A stretch of DNA of 64,000 nt from Planomonospora_B alba (GTDB lineage Bacteria; Actinomycetota; Actinomycetes; Streptosporangiales; Streptosporangiaceae), in assembly GCF_039534085.1 (NCBI RefSeq), contig NZ_BAAAUT010000014.1, forward strand, positions 62,001-126,000, given 5' to 3'. Under the pieces are notes generated by a model that had not been told where the DNA came from, made no database searches, and worked only from the letters and a program-made list of their open reading frames with translations. The stretch's first letter is position 1; each line of letters starts with the position of its first letter. This document shows positions 32,475 to 41,682 of the stretch, one piece after another. The position numbers and the translations under genes are program-made.

Positions 32475-33167
32475 ATGACACCGGAGCGGGCGCGCACGCC
32501 GTGGTGGGCCGTGGGCATCACCGTGCGGGTCGTGCTGCTCGCGCCCCTGCTCTGGGGCGCGCTGATCTCCGCGCTGAGCGCGTTCCCGGCCGACCGCACC
32601 CTGGAGGAGTTCCGCGTCGCGGCCGGGGCCGGCCGGGTCACCCACGCCGCCTACCGGGAGCAGGACGGTGACGTCTTCCACCTGACGTGGTCGGAGGGGC
32701 CGCTGGCCTGGCGCGAGGTCCAGGGCCTGCCGGTGGGCGACGGCCCCGCGGTCTACCCGGTCGCGCGGCTCCACCGCGACCTCGGCGGGAGCCCGTCGGT
32801 GTTCCCGGAGCGGGAGGGCGAGCCGGACGGCGGGGGCTTCCTGCCCGACTGGCCGTTCGACGTCCCCGGCCGCGCCGGCGGGTGGATCGGCGCGGCGTGG
32901 GTGGCGGCCTTCCTCGTCATGCTCGGCTCGACGCCCCGGCTGGGCAACCGCTGGGCGTGGTTCTGGCTGTTCACCGTCGGCCAGGTCGGCGCGCTCCTGT
33001 TCCTGGCGCTCGAACCCCGGCCGATCTGGTTCGGCCCGGACCGGGAGCCCGCGCCGCGCAAGCGCTGGGACGGCGGGACGGGCTGCCTGTTCTCCATCGG
33101 CCTGGCCCTCGCCGCCGTGGCCGCCTCGGTCGCCCTCGGCCGCCTGGCGGGCCTCGTCCTCGGCTGA
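32475..33167 (+). CDS. Membrane protein of unknown function
   Basis: The 230-residue protein has a membrane helix near residues 13-38, a soluble segment of about 80 residues with FHLTWSEGPLAWREVQGLP, then three more helices (WIGAAWVAAFLVMLGST, WAWFWLFTVGQVGALLFLAL, and the C-terminal Ala/Val-rich helix). WFGPDREPAPRKRWDGGTGC lies in the last loop. I do not recognise a family. GGAAGGAGG immediately precedes the ATG at 32475. It stands alone. Confidence 0.75.
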   Translation: MTPERARTPWWAVGITVRVVLLAPLLWGALISALSAFPADRTLEEFRVAAGAGRVTHAAYREQDGDVFHLTWSEGPLAWREVQGLPVGDGPAVYPVARLHRDLGGSPSVFPEREGEPDGGGFLPDWPFDVPGRAGGWIGAAWVAAFLVMLGSTPRLGNRWAWFWLFTVGQVGALLFLALEPRPIWFGPDREPAPRKRWDGGTGCLFSIGLALAAVAASVALGRLAGLVLG

Positions 33168-33477
33168 CCGGCCGGGGACCTCGGGCGACCGGCCGGGGGC
33201 GGCCCGCAGGTCACCGGGGGACTCCGGTCCCGGCCCGTGGCGGACGCCCCTCCCGCCGACCGGGTCCTCGCCGCAGCGTACGGCCCGCCGTCCCCGCTCC
33301 ACGATCCCGGTCCACGATCCCGGACGGTGTCGGACCGCCGCTGCGGCGCGCGGGCCGGCCCGCGGGGGAACCCGTCACGCGCCCGTGGGGAGGTTTGACA
33401 TCCCCGGCGCGGTGGCGGAAGGTTGTTCGTATAGAGGACACATACGTCCGATAAACGGACAATCTTGGGAGAAGCGC
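33168..33477. other. Gene-free stretch before the homogentisate operon
   Basis: These 310 bases hold no supported ORF. The only structured element is the inverted repeat at 33446-33460. A TTGACA at 33395-33400 has no -10 at a usable distance (TATAGA is 29 bases on). Confidence 0.5.
33446..33460. promoter_or_regulatory. Inverted repeat upstream of hmgA
   Basis: GTCCG-ATAAA-CGGAC lies 18-32 bases before the hmgA start. A related GTTCGTATAGAGGACA element precedes it. Together they could be the operator of an unseen regulator of tyrosine catabolism. Confidence 0.45.
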
Positions 33478-34647
33478 ATGCCGTACTACCGCGTCGTGGG
33501 GGAGGTACCCCGCAAACGGCACGTTCAGTTCCGGCGGCCCGACGGCGGGCTGTACGCCGAGGAACTCATGGGCGAGGAGGGGTTCTCCAGTGACTCCTCG
33601 CTCCTCTACCACCGCCACCTCCCCACGGCGATCATCAAGGCCGAGGCCGTCGAGCCGTCCGAGGCGGCCGTCCTGACGCCCAACCTGCCGCTCTCCCCCC
33701 GCCACTTCCGCACCCAGGACCTGCCGGACGGCGGCGACCTGGTCACCGGCCGCGCCCTGCTGGCAGGCAACGCCGACGTCCGCCTGTCCTACGCCGCGAC
33801 CGAGGCGCCCAGCGGCCTGTACCGCAACTCCATGGGCGACGAGTGCGTCTACATCGCCGGCGGCCGGGTGACCTTCGAGTCGACCTACGGCGCGCTGGAG
33901 GCCGGCGAGGGCGACTACGTGGTCGTGCCGACCGGCACCATCCACCGCTGGGTGCCCCGCGGCCGGGTGACCGCCCTGGTCGTCGAGGCCGCCGGGCACA
34001 TCCGCCCGCCCAAGCGCTACCTGTCGAAGTACGGCCAGTTCCTGGAGCACGCGCCCTACTGCGAGCGCGACCTGCGCGCCCCGTCCGAGCCTCTGACCGC
34101 CGAGGGCGAGGAGGTGCCGGTGCTGGTCCGCACGCGCGGCGGGCTGACCCGGCTGGTCTACCGCAACCACCCCTTCGACGTGGTCGGCTGGGACGGCTGC
34201 CTGTACCCCTACGCGTTCAACATCAACGACTTCGAGCCGATCGTGAAGGGCATCCACGCCCCGCCCCCGGTCCACCAGACCTTCGAGGGCCCGAACTTCG
34301 TGATCTGCTCCTTCTGCCCCCGGCCGCTGGACTTCCACCCGGAGGCCGTGCCCATCCCGTACAACCACCACAACGTCGACTCCGACGAGCTGATGTTCTA
34401 CGCCGGCGGCGACTACAGCGCGCGCCGCGGTTCCGGCATCGACGTCGGCTCGGTCTCGCTGCACCCGGCCGGGTTCACCCACGGCCCGCAGCCCGGCGCG
34501 GTCGAGGCCGTGCTGGAAGCCGTACGGCAGGGGCACACCCGCACCAGCGAGCTGGCCGTCATGATCGACACCTTCCGCCCGCTCGACCTCGGCCCCGCCG
34601 CCCTGTCGGTCGAGGACCCCGCCTACGCCTGGACGTGGTCGCGATGA
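33478..34647 (+). CDS. hmgA: Homogentisate 1,2-dioxygenase
   Basis: The 389-residue enzyme opens homogentisate to maleylacetoacetate in phenylalanine/tyrosine breakdown. The iron-ligand region is NHHNVDSDELMFYAGGDY (His, Glu) followed by HPAGFTHGPQPG (His). NINDFEPIVKGIHAPPPVHQTFE is also conserved. It is shorter than the 430-445 residues of animal and proteobacterial enzymes, as is usual in actinomycetes. GGGAG precedes the ATG at 33478. Its stop overlaps the next start (ATGA). Confidence 0.93.
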   Translation: MPYYRVVGEVPRKRHVQFRRPDGGLYAEELMGEEGFSSDSSLLYHRHLPTAIIKAEAVEPSEAAVLTPNLPLSPRHFRTQDLPDGGDLVTGRALLAGNADVRLSYAATEAPSGLYRNSMGDECVYIAGGRVTFESTYGALEAGEGDYVVVPTGTIHRWVPRGRVTALVVEAAGHIRPPKRYLSKYGQFLEHAPYCERDLRAPSEPLTAEGEEVPVLVRTRGGLTRLVYRNHPFDVVGWDGCLYPYAFNINDFEPIVKGIHAPPPVHQTFEGPNFVICSFCPRPLDFHPEAVPIPYNHHNVDSDELMFYAGGDYSARRGSGIDVGSVSLHPAGFTHGPQPGAVEAVLEAVRQGHTRTSELAVMIDTFRPLDLGPAALSVEDPAYAWTWSR

Positions 34648-35432
34648 GGCTCTTCCACGACCTCGTCGACGACGCCGGCCTCTTCCCGCCCACCGCGCTG
34701 CCGATGGACGAGGCCCTGGCCCGGCACCGGGCCGACCTGGAGCAGGGCGGCCCGGTGCTCACCCACCGCTTCCTGTGCCCGTCCAGCCGCCTGCCGGTGC
34801 TCCGCGTCCACCTGGCGGATGAGGGCTTCCCGCTCCGGCTCGGGCTGATCCTCGACACCGAGGAGCTGCCGCCGCTCGACGGCTTGGACGTCGAGCTGGT
34901 CGAGATGCCGGGCGCGCCGTTCGAGACGGCCTCCGGACGCCTCGAACTGCCGGACGGGCCCCCGCTGGAGGTCAAGGCCCGCCAGTTCGTCGAGGTCACC
35001 GCGGCCCAGCTCCCCGTCCACCTGCCCGAGGGCGTCGGGTTGAAGATCCGGTGCGGCGGGAGCGAGCCGGAGTCCTTCCCCAGCGCCCACGACCTGGGCG
35101 CCTTCGTCTCCTTCTGCGTCCGCCAGGGTGTCCCGTTCAAGGCCACGGCCGGGCTGCACCACGCGGTCCGGCACTTCGACCCGGCGCTCGGGGTCGACCG
35201 GCACGGCTTCGTCAACCTCGTCCTGGCGGTCTGCGCGGCGGTCGAGGGGCGCGACCCGGTCCCGGTGCTGAAGCTGACGGACGTGGGCGAGCTGGTACGG
35301 CGGGCGCGCGCCGTACCGGAGGAGACCGCCCGGCGCGCCCGGGAGCTGCTGGTCTCCTACGGCTCGTGCAACACCGCCACCCCCGTCGAGGACCTGCGGG
35401 CCCTCGGCCTGATCGACGAGGAGGACGCGTGA
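34644..35432 (+). CDS. Unknown protein embedded in homogentisate operon
   Basis: The 262-residue soluble protein starts MRLFHDLVDDAGLFPPTALP and contains FKATAGLHHAVRH, GVGLKIRCGGSEPESFPS and LVSYGSCNTATPVEDLRALG. It looks like a TIM-barrel-type fold with repeated beta/alpha units but matches no enzyme I can name. It is coupled by ATGA to hmgA and by GTGA to fahA, so it is made in step with both. The maleylacetoacetate isomerase expected between these reactions is not seen, so this protein is a candidate for that step or for an accessory role; unproven. Confidence 0.8.
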   Translation: MRLFHDLVDDAGLFPPTALPMDEALARHRADLEQGGPVLTHRFLCPSSRLPVLRVHLADEGFPLRLGLILDTEELPPLDGLDVELVEMPGAPFETASGRLELPDGPPLEVKARQFVEVTAAQLPVHLPEGVGLKIRCGGSEPESFPSAHDLGAFVSFCVRQGVPFKATAGLHHAVRHFDPALGVDRHGFVNLVLAVCAAVEGRDPVPVLKLTDVGELVRRARAVPEETARRARELLVSYGSCNTATPVEDLRALGLIDEEDA

Positions 35433-36586
35433 CATCGGCGGGCGCCTGGGGCCTCGACCACCTGCCCTACGGGGTCTTCTCCCGGACCGACCGGATCGGC
35501 GACGGCACCCCCCGGGTCGGCGTCCGGTACGGCGACCGCGTACTCGACCTCACCGAGGCGCTGCACGACGAGGTGTTCGCCACCGGCTCGCTCAACGCCT
35601 TCCTGGCCCGGGGGGCGACCGCCTGGCGCGACACCCGGGAGCTGATCCGGCGCAAGCTGAGCACCGACCCGGTCGCGGTCGAGCCCCACCTGATCCCGCT
35701 CGACCGCGTCACGCTGCACCTGCCGTTCGAGGTCGCCGACTACGTCGACTTCTACTGCTCGCTGGAGCACGCCTCGAACCTCGGCCGGATGTTCCGCCCG
35801 GACGAGGAGCCGCTGAAGCCGAACTGGCGGCACCTGCCGGTCGGCTACCACGGCCGGGCCGGGACCGTCGTCGTCTCCGGGACCCCGGTGGTCCGCCCGT
35901 CGGGGCAGCGCGGCGCCGGGGTCTTCGGCCCCTCGGTGAAGCTGGACATCGAGGCGGAACTCGGCTTCGTCGTGGGCGGCCCGACCGCGCCGGGTGAGCG
36001 GCCGGGCGCCTTCGCCGACCACGTCTTCGGGGTGACGCTCGTCAACGACTGGAGCGCCCGCGACATCCAGGCATGGGAGTACGTACCGCTCGGTCCCTTT
36101 CTCGGTAAATCCTTCGCCACCTCGATCTCTCCGTGGATCACCCCGCTGGAGGCGCTGGCCGCCGCGCGCGTGCCGGGCCGGGCGCAGGATCCCGAGCCGC
36201 TGGACTACCTGCGGCGCGACGGGGACTGGGGGCTCGACCTGACCCTGGAGGTCCGGCTCAACGGCGAGGTGGTCTCCCGCCCGCCGTACCGGGAGATGTA
36301 CTGGACGCCCGACCAGATGCTCGCCCACATGGCCGTCAACGGCGCCTGCCTGCGGGTCGGCGACCTGTTCGCCAGCGGTACGGTCTCCGGCCCCGAGCCC
36401 GGCCAGCGGGGCTCGCTGATCGAGCTGACCTGGAACGGCGCCGAGCCGCTCAAGCTCTCCGACGGGTCGGTCCGCACCTTCCTGGAGGACGGCGACACGG
36501 TGGTGATCAGCGCGACCGCGCCGGGCCCGGACGGAGGTGTGATCACCCTCGGCGAGGTGTCGGGAACCATCCTGCCTGCCCGGTAG
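35429..36586 (+). CDS. fahA: Fumarylacetoacetase
   Basis: The 385-residue enzyme hydrolyses fumarylacetoacetate to fumarate and acetoacetate. An N-terminal FAH_N domain (LDHLPYGVFSRTDR) precedes the catalytic domain with DYVDFYCSLEHASNLGRMFR, KLDIEAELGFVVG and NDWSARDIQAWEYVPLGPFL, which carry the metal ligands and active-site Glu/Lys. The GTG at 35429 overlaps the previous stop. It ends the three-gene operon. Confidence 0.94.
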   Translation: MTSAGAWGLDHLPYGVFSRTDRIGDGTPRVGVRYGDRVLDLTEALHDEVFATGSLNAFLARGATAWRDTRELIRRKLSTDPVAVEPHLIPLDRVTLHLPFEVADYVDFYCSLEHASNLGRMFRPDEEPLKPNWRHLPVGYHGRAGTVVVSGTPVVRPSGQRGAGVFGPSVKLDIEAELGFVVGGPTAPGERPGAFADHVFGVTLVNDWSARDIQAWEYVPLGPFLGKSFATSISPWITPLEALAAARVPGRAQDPEPLDYLRRDGDWGLDLTLEVRLNGEVVSRPPYREMYWTPDQMLAHMAVNGACLRVGDLFASGTVSGPEPGQRGSLIELTWNGAEPLKLSDGSVRTFLEDGDTVVISATAPGPDGGVITLGEVSGTILPAR

Positions 36587-36673
36587 GACCGTGTTGTGAC
36601 TCGGCGTGCCGGAGGCGCCACGGAGCGCTAACCTTGGCAGCCGACCACTCACGGACTCCGAAGGCAGGGAGCG

Positions 36674-37888
36674 ATGCGGCGCGCCTCGGGACTTCTCCCG
36701 ACCATCCTCTTCGTCCTCCTCGCGGTGGGCTGCACCTGGCTCACGACCGGTGACGGCCCCCCCGCGGGGAGGGCGACGGCGCCCGCCATCACGATCGACC
36801 CGGCGCCCGGCTCCCGGCAGGCGCCGACCGGCCGGGGGCTGACCGTGCGCACCTCCGCGGGCACGCTGACCGGGGTGGCCGCCTACGCGGGCGGCGCCCC
36901 GGTGCCGGGCCGCTTCGACGCCGGCCGGACCGTCTGGCGCTCCGAGCACGCCCTGGCGCCCGGCGAGGAGTACGCGGTGAGCGTCACCGCGACGGGCCCC
37001 GGCGGCGCCAGGGCGAGCACCGCCGGCACCTTCCGCACGTTCACCCCGGAGAAGACCTTCACGATCACCTCCGTCACCCCCTCCCCCGGTGAGACGGTCG
37101 GCGTCGGCATGCCGATCATCGTCGACTTCGACACCCCGGTGAAGGACAAGGCGTCGGTCGAGCGGGCGCTGACCGTGCGCACCGGCACGCCGGTCGAGGG
37201 CGCCTGGCACTGGGCGGGCGACACCCGGGTGATCTACCGGCCCCGCCACTACTGGCCGTCCGGGCTGAAGGTCGACTTCGTCGCCCGCCTGTCCGGGGTC
37301 CGCGCCGCCAAGGACGTCTACGGCACCGCCGACCGCGGCGTGCGGTTCACCGTCGGGCGCAGGCAGACCAGCACCATCGACACCCGGACCCACCGGATGA
37401 CGGTCGAGCGCGGCGGGAAGGTCGTCCAGCGCATGGCCATCAGCGCCGGCATGGCGACCACCAGGGAGTACACCACGACGAGCGGCGTCCACCTGACCAT
37501 GGACAAGGCCAACCCGGTCCGCATGATCTCGCCGAACCGCCGCAAGGGCGACCCGGGCTACTACGACGTCATGATCGACCACGCCGTGCGCATCTCGAAC
37601 AGCGGCGAGTACATCCACGCCAAGGACAACGTCTGGGCCCAGGGCCGGGTGAACGTCAGCCACGGGTGCGTCAACGCCCGCCCCGACCAGGCGAAGTGGT
37701 TCTACGAGAACTCCCTGCGCGGCGACCCGGTGGTCATCCGCGGCACCGACCGCGAGCTGGAGTGGGACAACGGCTGGGGCTACTGGCAGCTGTCCTGGGC
37801 CGAGTGGCTGGCCGGCAGCGCCCTCCACGACGACCTCGTGCGCGACGCCGGCGACGGCCGGGGAGACAACCTCCGGCGCGACCTCTGA
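36674..37888 (+). CDS. L,D-transpeptidase lipoprotein
   Basis: The 404-residue precursor has lipobox LAVGC near residue 20, two Ig-like (BIg) domains (about 45-150 and 150-250) and a YkuD catalytic domain with IHAKDNVWAQGRVNVSHGCVN, whose Cys332 is the nucleophile. This is the LdtMt2-type layout. It forms 3-3 cross-links between peptidoglycan stems at the outer membrane face and is usually sensitive to carbapenems. GGCAGGGAG precedes the ATG. It is monocistronic. Confidence 0.94.
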   Translation: MRRASGLLPTILFVLLAVGCTWLTTGDGPPAGRATAPAITIDPAPGSRQAPTGRGLTVRTSAGTLTGVAAYAGGAPVPGRFDAGRTVWRSEHALAPGEEYAVSVTATGPGGARASTAGTFRTFTPEKTFTITSVTPSPGETVGVGMPIIVDFDTPVKDKASVERALTVRTGTPVEGAWHWAGDTRVIYRPRHYWPSGLKVDFVARLSGVRAAKDVYGTADRGVRFTVGRRQTSTIDTRTHRMTVERGGKVVQRMAISAGMATTREYTTTSGVHLTMDKANPVRMISPNRRKGDPGYYDVMIDHAVRISNSGEYIHAKDNVWAQGRVNVSHGCVNARPDQAKWFYENSLRGDPVVIRGTDRELEWDNGWGYWQLSWAEWLAGSALHDDLVRDAGDGRGDNLRRDL

Positions 37889-38007
37889 CGGCCCGCCCTC
37901 CGGCGGCCCGCCGTACCGGCTCCTGACACACCCGGCGACCGCGGCATACGGTGGAATCCGGGAACTCACCGGGCGTCGAAGCCGTTGGCGGGGCAGGAGG
38001 GCCGGAC

Positions 38008-38442
38008 ATGGAGGACTGGGTCATCTGGTTGGTTCTCGCGGTGGTGCTGGGCGTCGCCGAGATCTTCACCCTGACCACCGCCCTCGGCCTGCTCGGCGGG
38101 GCCGCCCTGGTCGCCGGCCTCGCCGCCCTGATCGGCCTCCCGGTCCCGCTCCAGCTGATCGTCTTCGCCGGCGCCCTCGGCGCCGGCGTGGCCGTGGTCC
38201 GGCCCATCGCCAAGCGGCACCTCAGGCCGCTCCCGCCCGGTCAGCGGTTCGGCGTGCAGGCCCTCATCGGGAAGACCGCCTACGTGACGAGCGAGGTGAC
38301 CGGCCGGGGCGGCCGGATCCGGATCGGCGGCGAGGAGTGGTCGGCGCGGGCCTACGACGAGACGCTGGTGATCCCGGCCGGGGCGGCCGTCGACGTCATG
38401 GAGATCGAGGGCGCGACCGCGCTCGTGTACCCGAGGGAGTGA
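38008..38442 (+). CDS. NfeD-family membrane protein
   Basis: The 144-residue protein has two to three N-terminal helices (WVIWLVLAVVLGVAEIF, LLGGAALVAGLAALIGL, LQLIVFAGALGAGVAVV) and a C-terminal OB-fold (LIGKTAYVTSEVTGRGGRI, GEEWSARA). NfeD proteins work with SPFH proteins, here the next gene 6 bases downstream. The ATG at 38008 follows GGAGG. Confidence 0.93.
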   Translation: MEDWVIWLVLAVVLGVAEIFTLTTALGLLGGAALVAGLAALIGLPVPLQLIVFAGALGAGVAVVRPIAKRHLRPLPPGQRFGVQALIGKTAYVTSEVTGRGGRIRIGGEEWSARAYDETLVIPAGAAVDVMEIEGATALVYPRE

Positions 38443-38448
38443 CCCCAT

Positions 38449-39549
38449 ATGGATCCAGCACTGGTCGCCGGCGTGCTCGTCGTCCTGTTCGCGGTGTTCA
38501 CCGTCCTGAAGTCGGTGCGGATCGTGCCGCAGGCGCGGGCCAGGAACGTCGAGCGGCTCGGCCGCTACCACCGGACGCTGCAGCCCGGCCTGAACTTCGT
38601 CATCCCGTACATCGACCGGGTCTACCCGGTGCTCGACCTGCGTGAGCAGGTCGTCTCGTTCCGGCCGCAGCCGGTGATCACCGAGGACAACCTCGTCGTC
38701 GAGATCGACACGGTCCTGTACTTCCAGATCACCGACCCGCGCGCGGCGGCCTACGAGATCGCCAACTACATCCAGGCGATCGAGCAGCTCACCGTCACCA
38801 CGCTGCGCAACGTCATCGGCTCGATGGACCTGGAGAAGACCCTCACCTCCCGCGACACGATCAACAGCCAGCTCCGCGGCGTGCTGGACGAGGCCACCGG
38901 CAAGTGGGGCATCCGGGTCAACCGGGTCGAGATCAAGGCCATCGACCCGCCGCAGACCATCAAGGACGCGATGGAGAAGCAGATGCGCGCCGAGCGGGAC
39001 AAGCGCGCCGCCATCCTCACCGCCGAGGGCCAGCGCCAGTCGCAGATCCTCACCGCCGAGGGCGACAAGCAGAGCGCCATCCTGCGGGCCGAGGGCGAGC
39101 GCAGCGCCGCGATCCTCAGGGCGCAGGGCCAGTCGCAGGCCATCGACGAGGTCTTCCAGGCCGTGCACCGCAACGACCCCGATCCCAAGCTCCTGGCCTA
39201 CCAGTACCTCCAGGTGCTGCCGGAGCTGGCCAAGGGCGAGGGCAACACCTTCTGGGTCATCCCCGGCGAGGTCACCTCCGCCCTGCAGAACGTCTCACGG
39301 GCCTTCACCGAGTCGCTGCCCCGCTCCGCCGCCACCCGCGAGGCCCCGCGGCACGACCGGGAGGCGGCGCAGGAGGCCGCCCAGGCCCAGCGGGCCGCCG
39401 CCGAGGCGGTCGCGGAGGCCGCCGACGCCGACCCCACCACCGGTGGGCCCCGCCAGCTCGGCCCCGGGCCGGTCACCCCGGACGCGCTGGCCCACCTGAG
39501 CGAGGAGCACGCCCCCCGGCAGGAACAGCCCCGCCGCGACACCCCCTGA
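38449..39549 (+). CDS. SPFH/Band 7 (stomatin/flotillin-like) protein
   Basis: The 366-residue protein has an N-terminal membrane hairpin, a Band 7 domain (IVPQARARNVERLGRYHRTL; TLRNVIGSMDLEKTLTSRD) and a helical region with repeats ILTAEGQRQ, ILTAEGDKQ, ILRAEGERS, ILRAQGQSQ, which assemble coiled-coil cages. With NfeD it organises membrane microdomains and may assist membrane protein quality control. A disordered Ala/Gln-rich tail ends the protein. Confidence 0.94.
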   Translation: MDPALVAGVLVVLFAVFTVLKSVRIVPQARARNVERLGRYHRTLQPGLNFVIPYIDRVYPVLDLREQVVSFRPQPVITEDNLVVEIDTVLYFQITDPRAAAYEIANYIQAIEQLTVTTLRNVIGSMDLEKTLTSRDTINSQLRGVLDEATGKWGIRVNRVEIKAIDPPQTIKDAMEKQMRAERDKRAAILTAEGQRQSQILTAEGDKQSAILRAEGERSAAILRAQGQSQAIDEVFQAVHRNDPDPKLLAYQYLQVLPELAKGEGNTFWVIPGEVTSALQNVSRAFTESLPRSAATREAPRHDREAAQEAAQAQRAAAEAVAEAADADPTTGGPRQLGPGPVTPDALAHLSEEHAPRQEQPRRDTP

Positions 39550-39577
39550 CCTGCCCCGTCCTTCCCGCGCGACCCGG

Positions 39578-39614
39578 CCGCCGCACGGACCGGCCCCCGC
39601 CCGCCGTGCGGCGG
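39578..39614 (+). terminator. Hairpin after SPFH gene
   Basis: CCGCCGCACGG (39578-39588) and CCGTGCGGCGG (39604-39614) form an 11-bp stem with a 15-base loop, 29 bases after the stop. No U-tract follows, as is common in actinomycetes. Confidence 0.6.
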
Positions 39615-39680
39615 TCCTGTTCCGCCCGCCGTACGGCTCCGGCCTTCCGCCTCCGCCGGGTCCGCCGGGGCGCGTCCGAA

Positions 39681-39693
39681 ATGAAAGTTTCAT
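39681..39693. promoter_or_regulatory. GAAAGTTTC palindrome upstream of cellulase
   Basis: ATGAAA-G-TTTCAT is a perfect inverted repeat around one base. GAAA-N-TTTC palindromes are typical sites of LacI-family repressors of plant-polysaccharide hydrolase genes in actinomycetes. It lies 274 bases before the cellulase start; an immediate hairpin follows. Confidence 0.5.
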
Positions 39694-39695
39694 AC

Positions 39696-39724
39696 GCCCG
39701 GTACGGCCGCCGGCCGTACCGGGC
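39696..39724. terminator. Strong hairpin, 13-bp stem
   Basis: GCCCGGTACGGCC and GGCCGTACCGGGC flank the loop GCC with no mismatch. It could insulate the cellulase gene from upstream transcription or fold in its leader. Between it and 39966 I see only unstructured GC-rich DNA. Confidence 0.55.
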
Positions 39725-39966
39725 GGTGGCGAACGCGCAGGGAGAAGAGGGGATGCGACGGGTTCCCGGCCCCCTGCGGCACCGAACGGTCATAAACGCC
39801 CGATGTGGCACATGACGCGCGAGCTGCTAGAAATCCCCCGGGCTCCGTGATCTCGGCAGGTCGCCGACGGCCGGGGCCCGCCGTCCGTCCCATGAGGAGC
39901 CGAGCGCCGCCGACCACGCGCGGCCCCTCCTCACCCGGGCTGAACAGAACACGAAAGGCCACCGTC

Positions 39967-41565
39967 GTGAAACCTCTCGCGCGTCCGCGCCGCGGATTCC
40001 TGAGGATCGGCGCCACCGTCGCGCTCGCGCTGGGCTCGCTGTCGGCCATGCCGGCCGGCAGCGCCACGGCCGCCGCCGCAGGCTGCGCGGTCACCTACAC
40101 CACCAGCAGCTGGCCGGGCGGATTCAGCGCCAACATCACCGTCAAGAACCTCGGCAGCGCCATCGACGGCTGGAAGCTGCGATTCTCCTTCCCGAGCACC
40201 GGCCAGAAGGTCGGCAACGGCTGGTCGGCGGTCTACGACCAGAAGGGCACCGACGTCACCGCGAGCAGCGTCGGCTACAACAAGTCGCTGGCCACCGGCG
40301 CCTCGGCGCAGATCGGGTTCATCGGCAGCACGACCGGCGGCAACCCGATCCCGACGACGTTCACCCTCAACGGCGTCACCTGCAACGACACCGCCACCCG
40401 GCCGCCCGCGCCGCCGACCGCCACCCCGACGCCCACCCCCACCCGCACGGCCACGGCCGCGCCGACGCCGACCGCGACCCGCACGGCCACCGCCACCCCC
40501 GCGCCGACCCGCACGGCCACCGCCGCCCCGACGCCCACGGCGACCCGCACGGCCACTCCGACGCCCACGCCGACCGCGACCCGCACGGTGACGCCCACGC
40601 CGACCCCCACGAAGGCCCCGGCCACCGGCACGCCCGTCGCGATCAACGGCAAGCTGCGCGTCTGCGGCGTCAAGCTGTGCAACCGGTACAACCGCCCGAT
40701 CCAGCTGCGCGGCATGAGCACCCACGGCATCCAGTGGTTCCCCAAGTGCTACACCGACGCCTCGCTGAACGCGCTGGCCGACGACTGGAAGGCCGACCTC
40801 TTCCGGATCTCCATGTACGTGCAGGAGGGCGGGTACGAGACCGACCCGGCCGCCTTCACCGAGCAGGTGAACAAGTACGTCGACATGGCCACCGCGCGCG
40901 GCCTGTACGCGATCATCGACTTCCACACGCTGACGCCGGGCGACCCCAACCACAACCTGGCCCGCGCGAAGACCTTCTTCGCCTCGGTCGCCGCCCGCAA
41001 CGCGGACAAGGACAACGTCATCTACGAGATCGCCAACGAGCCCAACGGGGTGAGCTGGGCGTCGATCAAGAGCTACGCCGAGCAGGTCATCCCGGTGATC
41101 CGCGCGGCGGACCCGGACGCCGTGGTCATCGTCGGCACCCGGGCGTGGTCGTCACTGGGCGTCTCGGAGGGCTCCAACGAGACCGAGATCGTCAACAACC
41201 CGGTCGACGCCGACAACATCATGTACGCCTTCCACTTCTACGCCGCCTCGCACAAGGACGACTACCGGGCCGTGGTGAGCCGGGCCGCGGCGAAGCTGCC
41301 GCTGTTCGTCTCCGAGTTCGGCACCGTGACCGCCAGCGGAAACGGCCAGGTCGACCTCGCCAGCACCGCCGCCTGGCTCGACATGCTGGACCAGCTGAAG
41401 ATCGGCTACGCCAACTGGACCTACTCCGACGCCCCCGAGAGCAGCGCCGCCTTCAAGCCGGGCACCTGCGCGGGCGGCACCTTCGCGGGCACCGGGGTGC
41501 TCAACCCGTCGGGCGTCTACATCCGCGACCGCATCCGCACCGCGGACGACTTCCCGACGAGCTGA
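39967..41565 (+). CDS. Secreted endoglucanase: CBM2-linker-GH5
   Basis: The 532-residue precursor has a signal peptide (basic start, ATVALALGSLSAMPAGSATA), a cellulose-binding CBM2 (about residues 38-140; SWPGGFSANITVKNLGS, WKLRFSFP, NGWSAVY), a Pro/Thr linker of about 75 residues built from repeated TPTPTATRTAT units, and a GH5 domain. The acid/base Glu is in YEIANEPNG and the nucleophile Glu in PLFVSEFGT. It hydrolyses beta-1,4-glucans outside the cell. The GTG at 39967 follows GAAAGG; an earlier ATG would place 54 non-signal residues first. The linker repeats are also DNA repeats and may vary in number. Confidence 0.93.
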   Translation: MKPLARPRRGFLRIGATVALALGSLSAMPAGSATAAAAGCAVTYTTSSWPGGFSANITVKNLGSAIDGWKLRFSFPSTGQKVGNGWSAVYDQKGTDVTASSVGYNKSLATGASAQIGFIGSTTGGNPIPTTFTLNGVTCNDTATRPPAPPTATPTPTPTRTATAAPTPTATRTATATPAPTRTATAAPTPTATRTATPTPTPTATRTVTPTPTPTKAPATGTPVAINGKLRVCGVKLCNRYNRPIQLRGMSTHGIQWFPKCYTDASLNALADDWKADLFRISMYVQEGGYETDPAAFTEQVNKYVDMATARGLYAIIDFHTLTPGDPNHNLARAKTFFASVAARNADKDNVIYEIANEPNGVSWASIKSYAEQVIPVIRAADPDAVVIVGTRAWSSLGVSEGSNETEIVNNPVDADNIMYAFHFYAASHKDDYRAVVSRAAAKLPLFVSEFGTVTASGNGQVDLASTAAWLDMLDQLKIGYANWTYSDAPESSAAFKPGTCAGGTFAGTGVLNPSGVYIRDRIRTADDFPTS

Positions 41566-41632
41566 CCCTTCCCGCACCGGCCGGCCCCCTTCCCCACCGG
41601 CCGGTCCGGCCCACCGGGCCGACCCGCAGAAG

Positions 41633-41663
41633 AAGGCCCCTCCCGCGCGCCGGGAGGGGCCTT
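41633..41663. terminator. Bidirectional terminator after cellulase
   Basis: AAGGCCCCTCCCG and CGGGAGGGGCCTT form a perfect 13-bp stem with loop CGCGC. It sits between convergent cellulase and the TetR remnant. Confidence 0.85.
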
Positions 41664-41682
41664 CCGCCGTTCAGGCTGGGCC

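Noticed and set aside
33395..33435. TTGACA and TATAGA as the hmgA promoter
   Set aside because: The gap is 29 bases, far from 16-19.
37318..37545. 75-codon minus-strand ORF inside the L,D-transpeptidase
   Set aside because: It is a shadow frame without a ribosome site or recognisable features.
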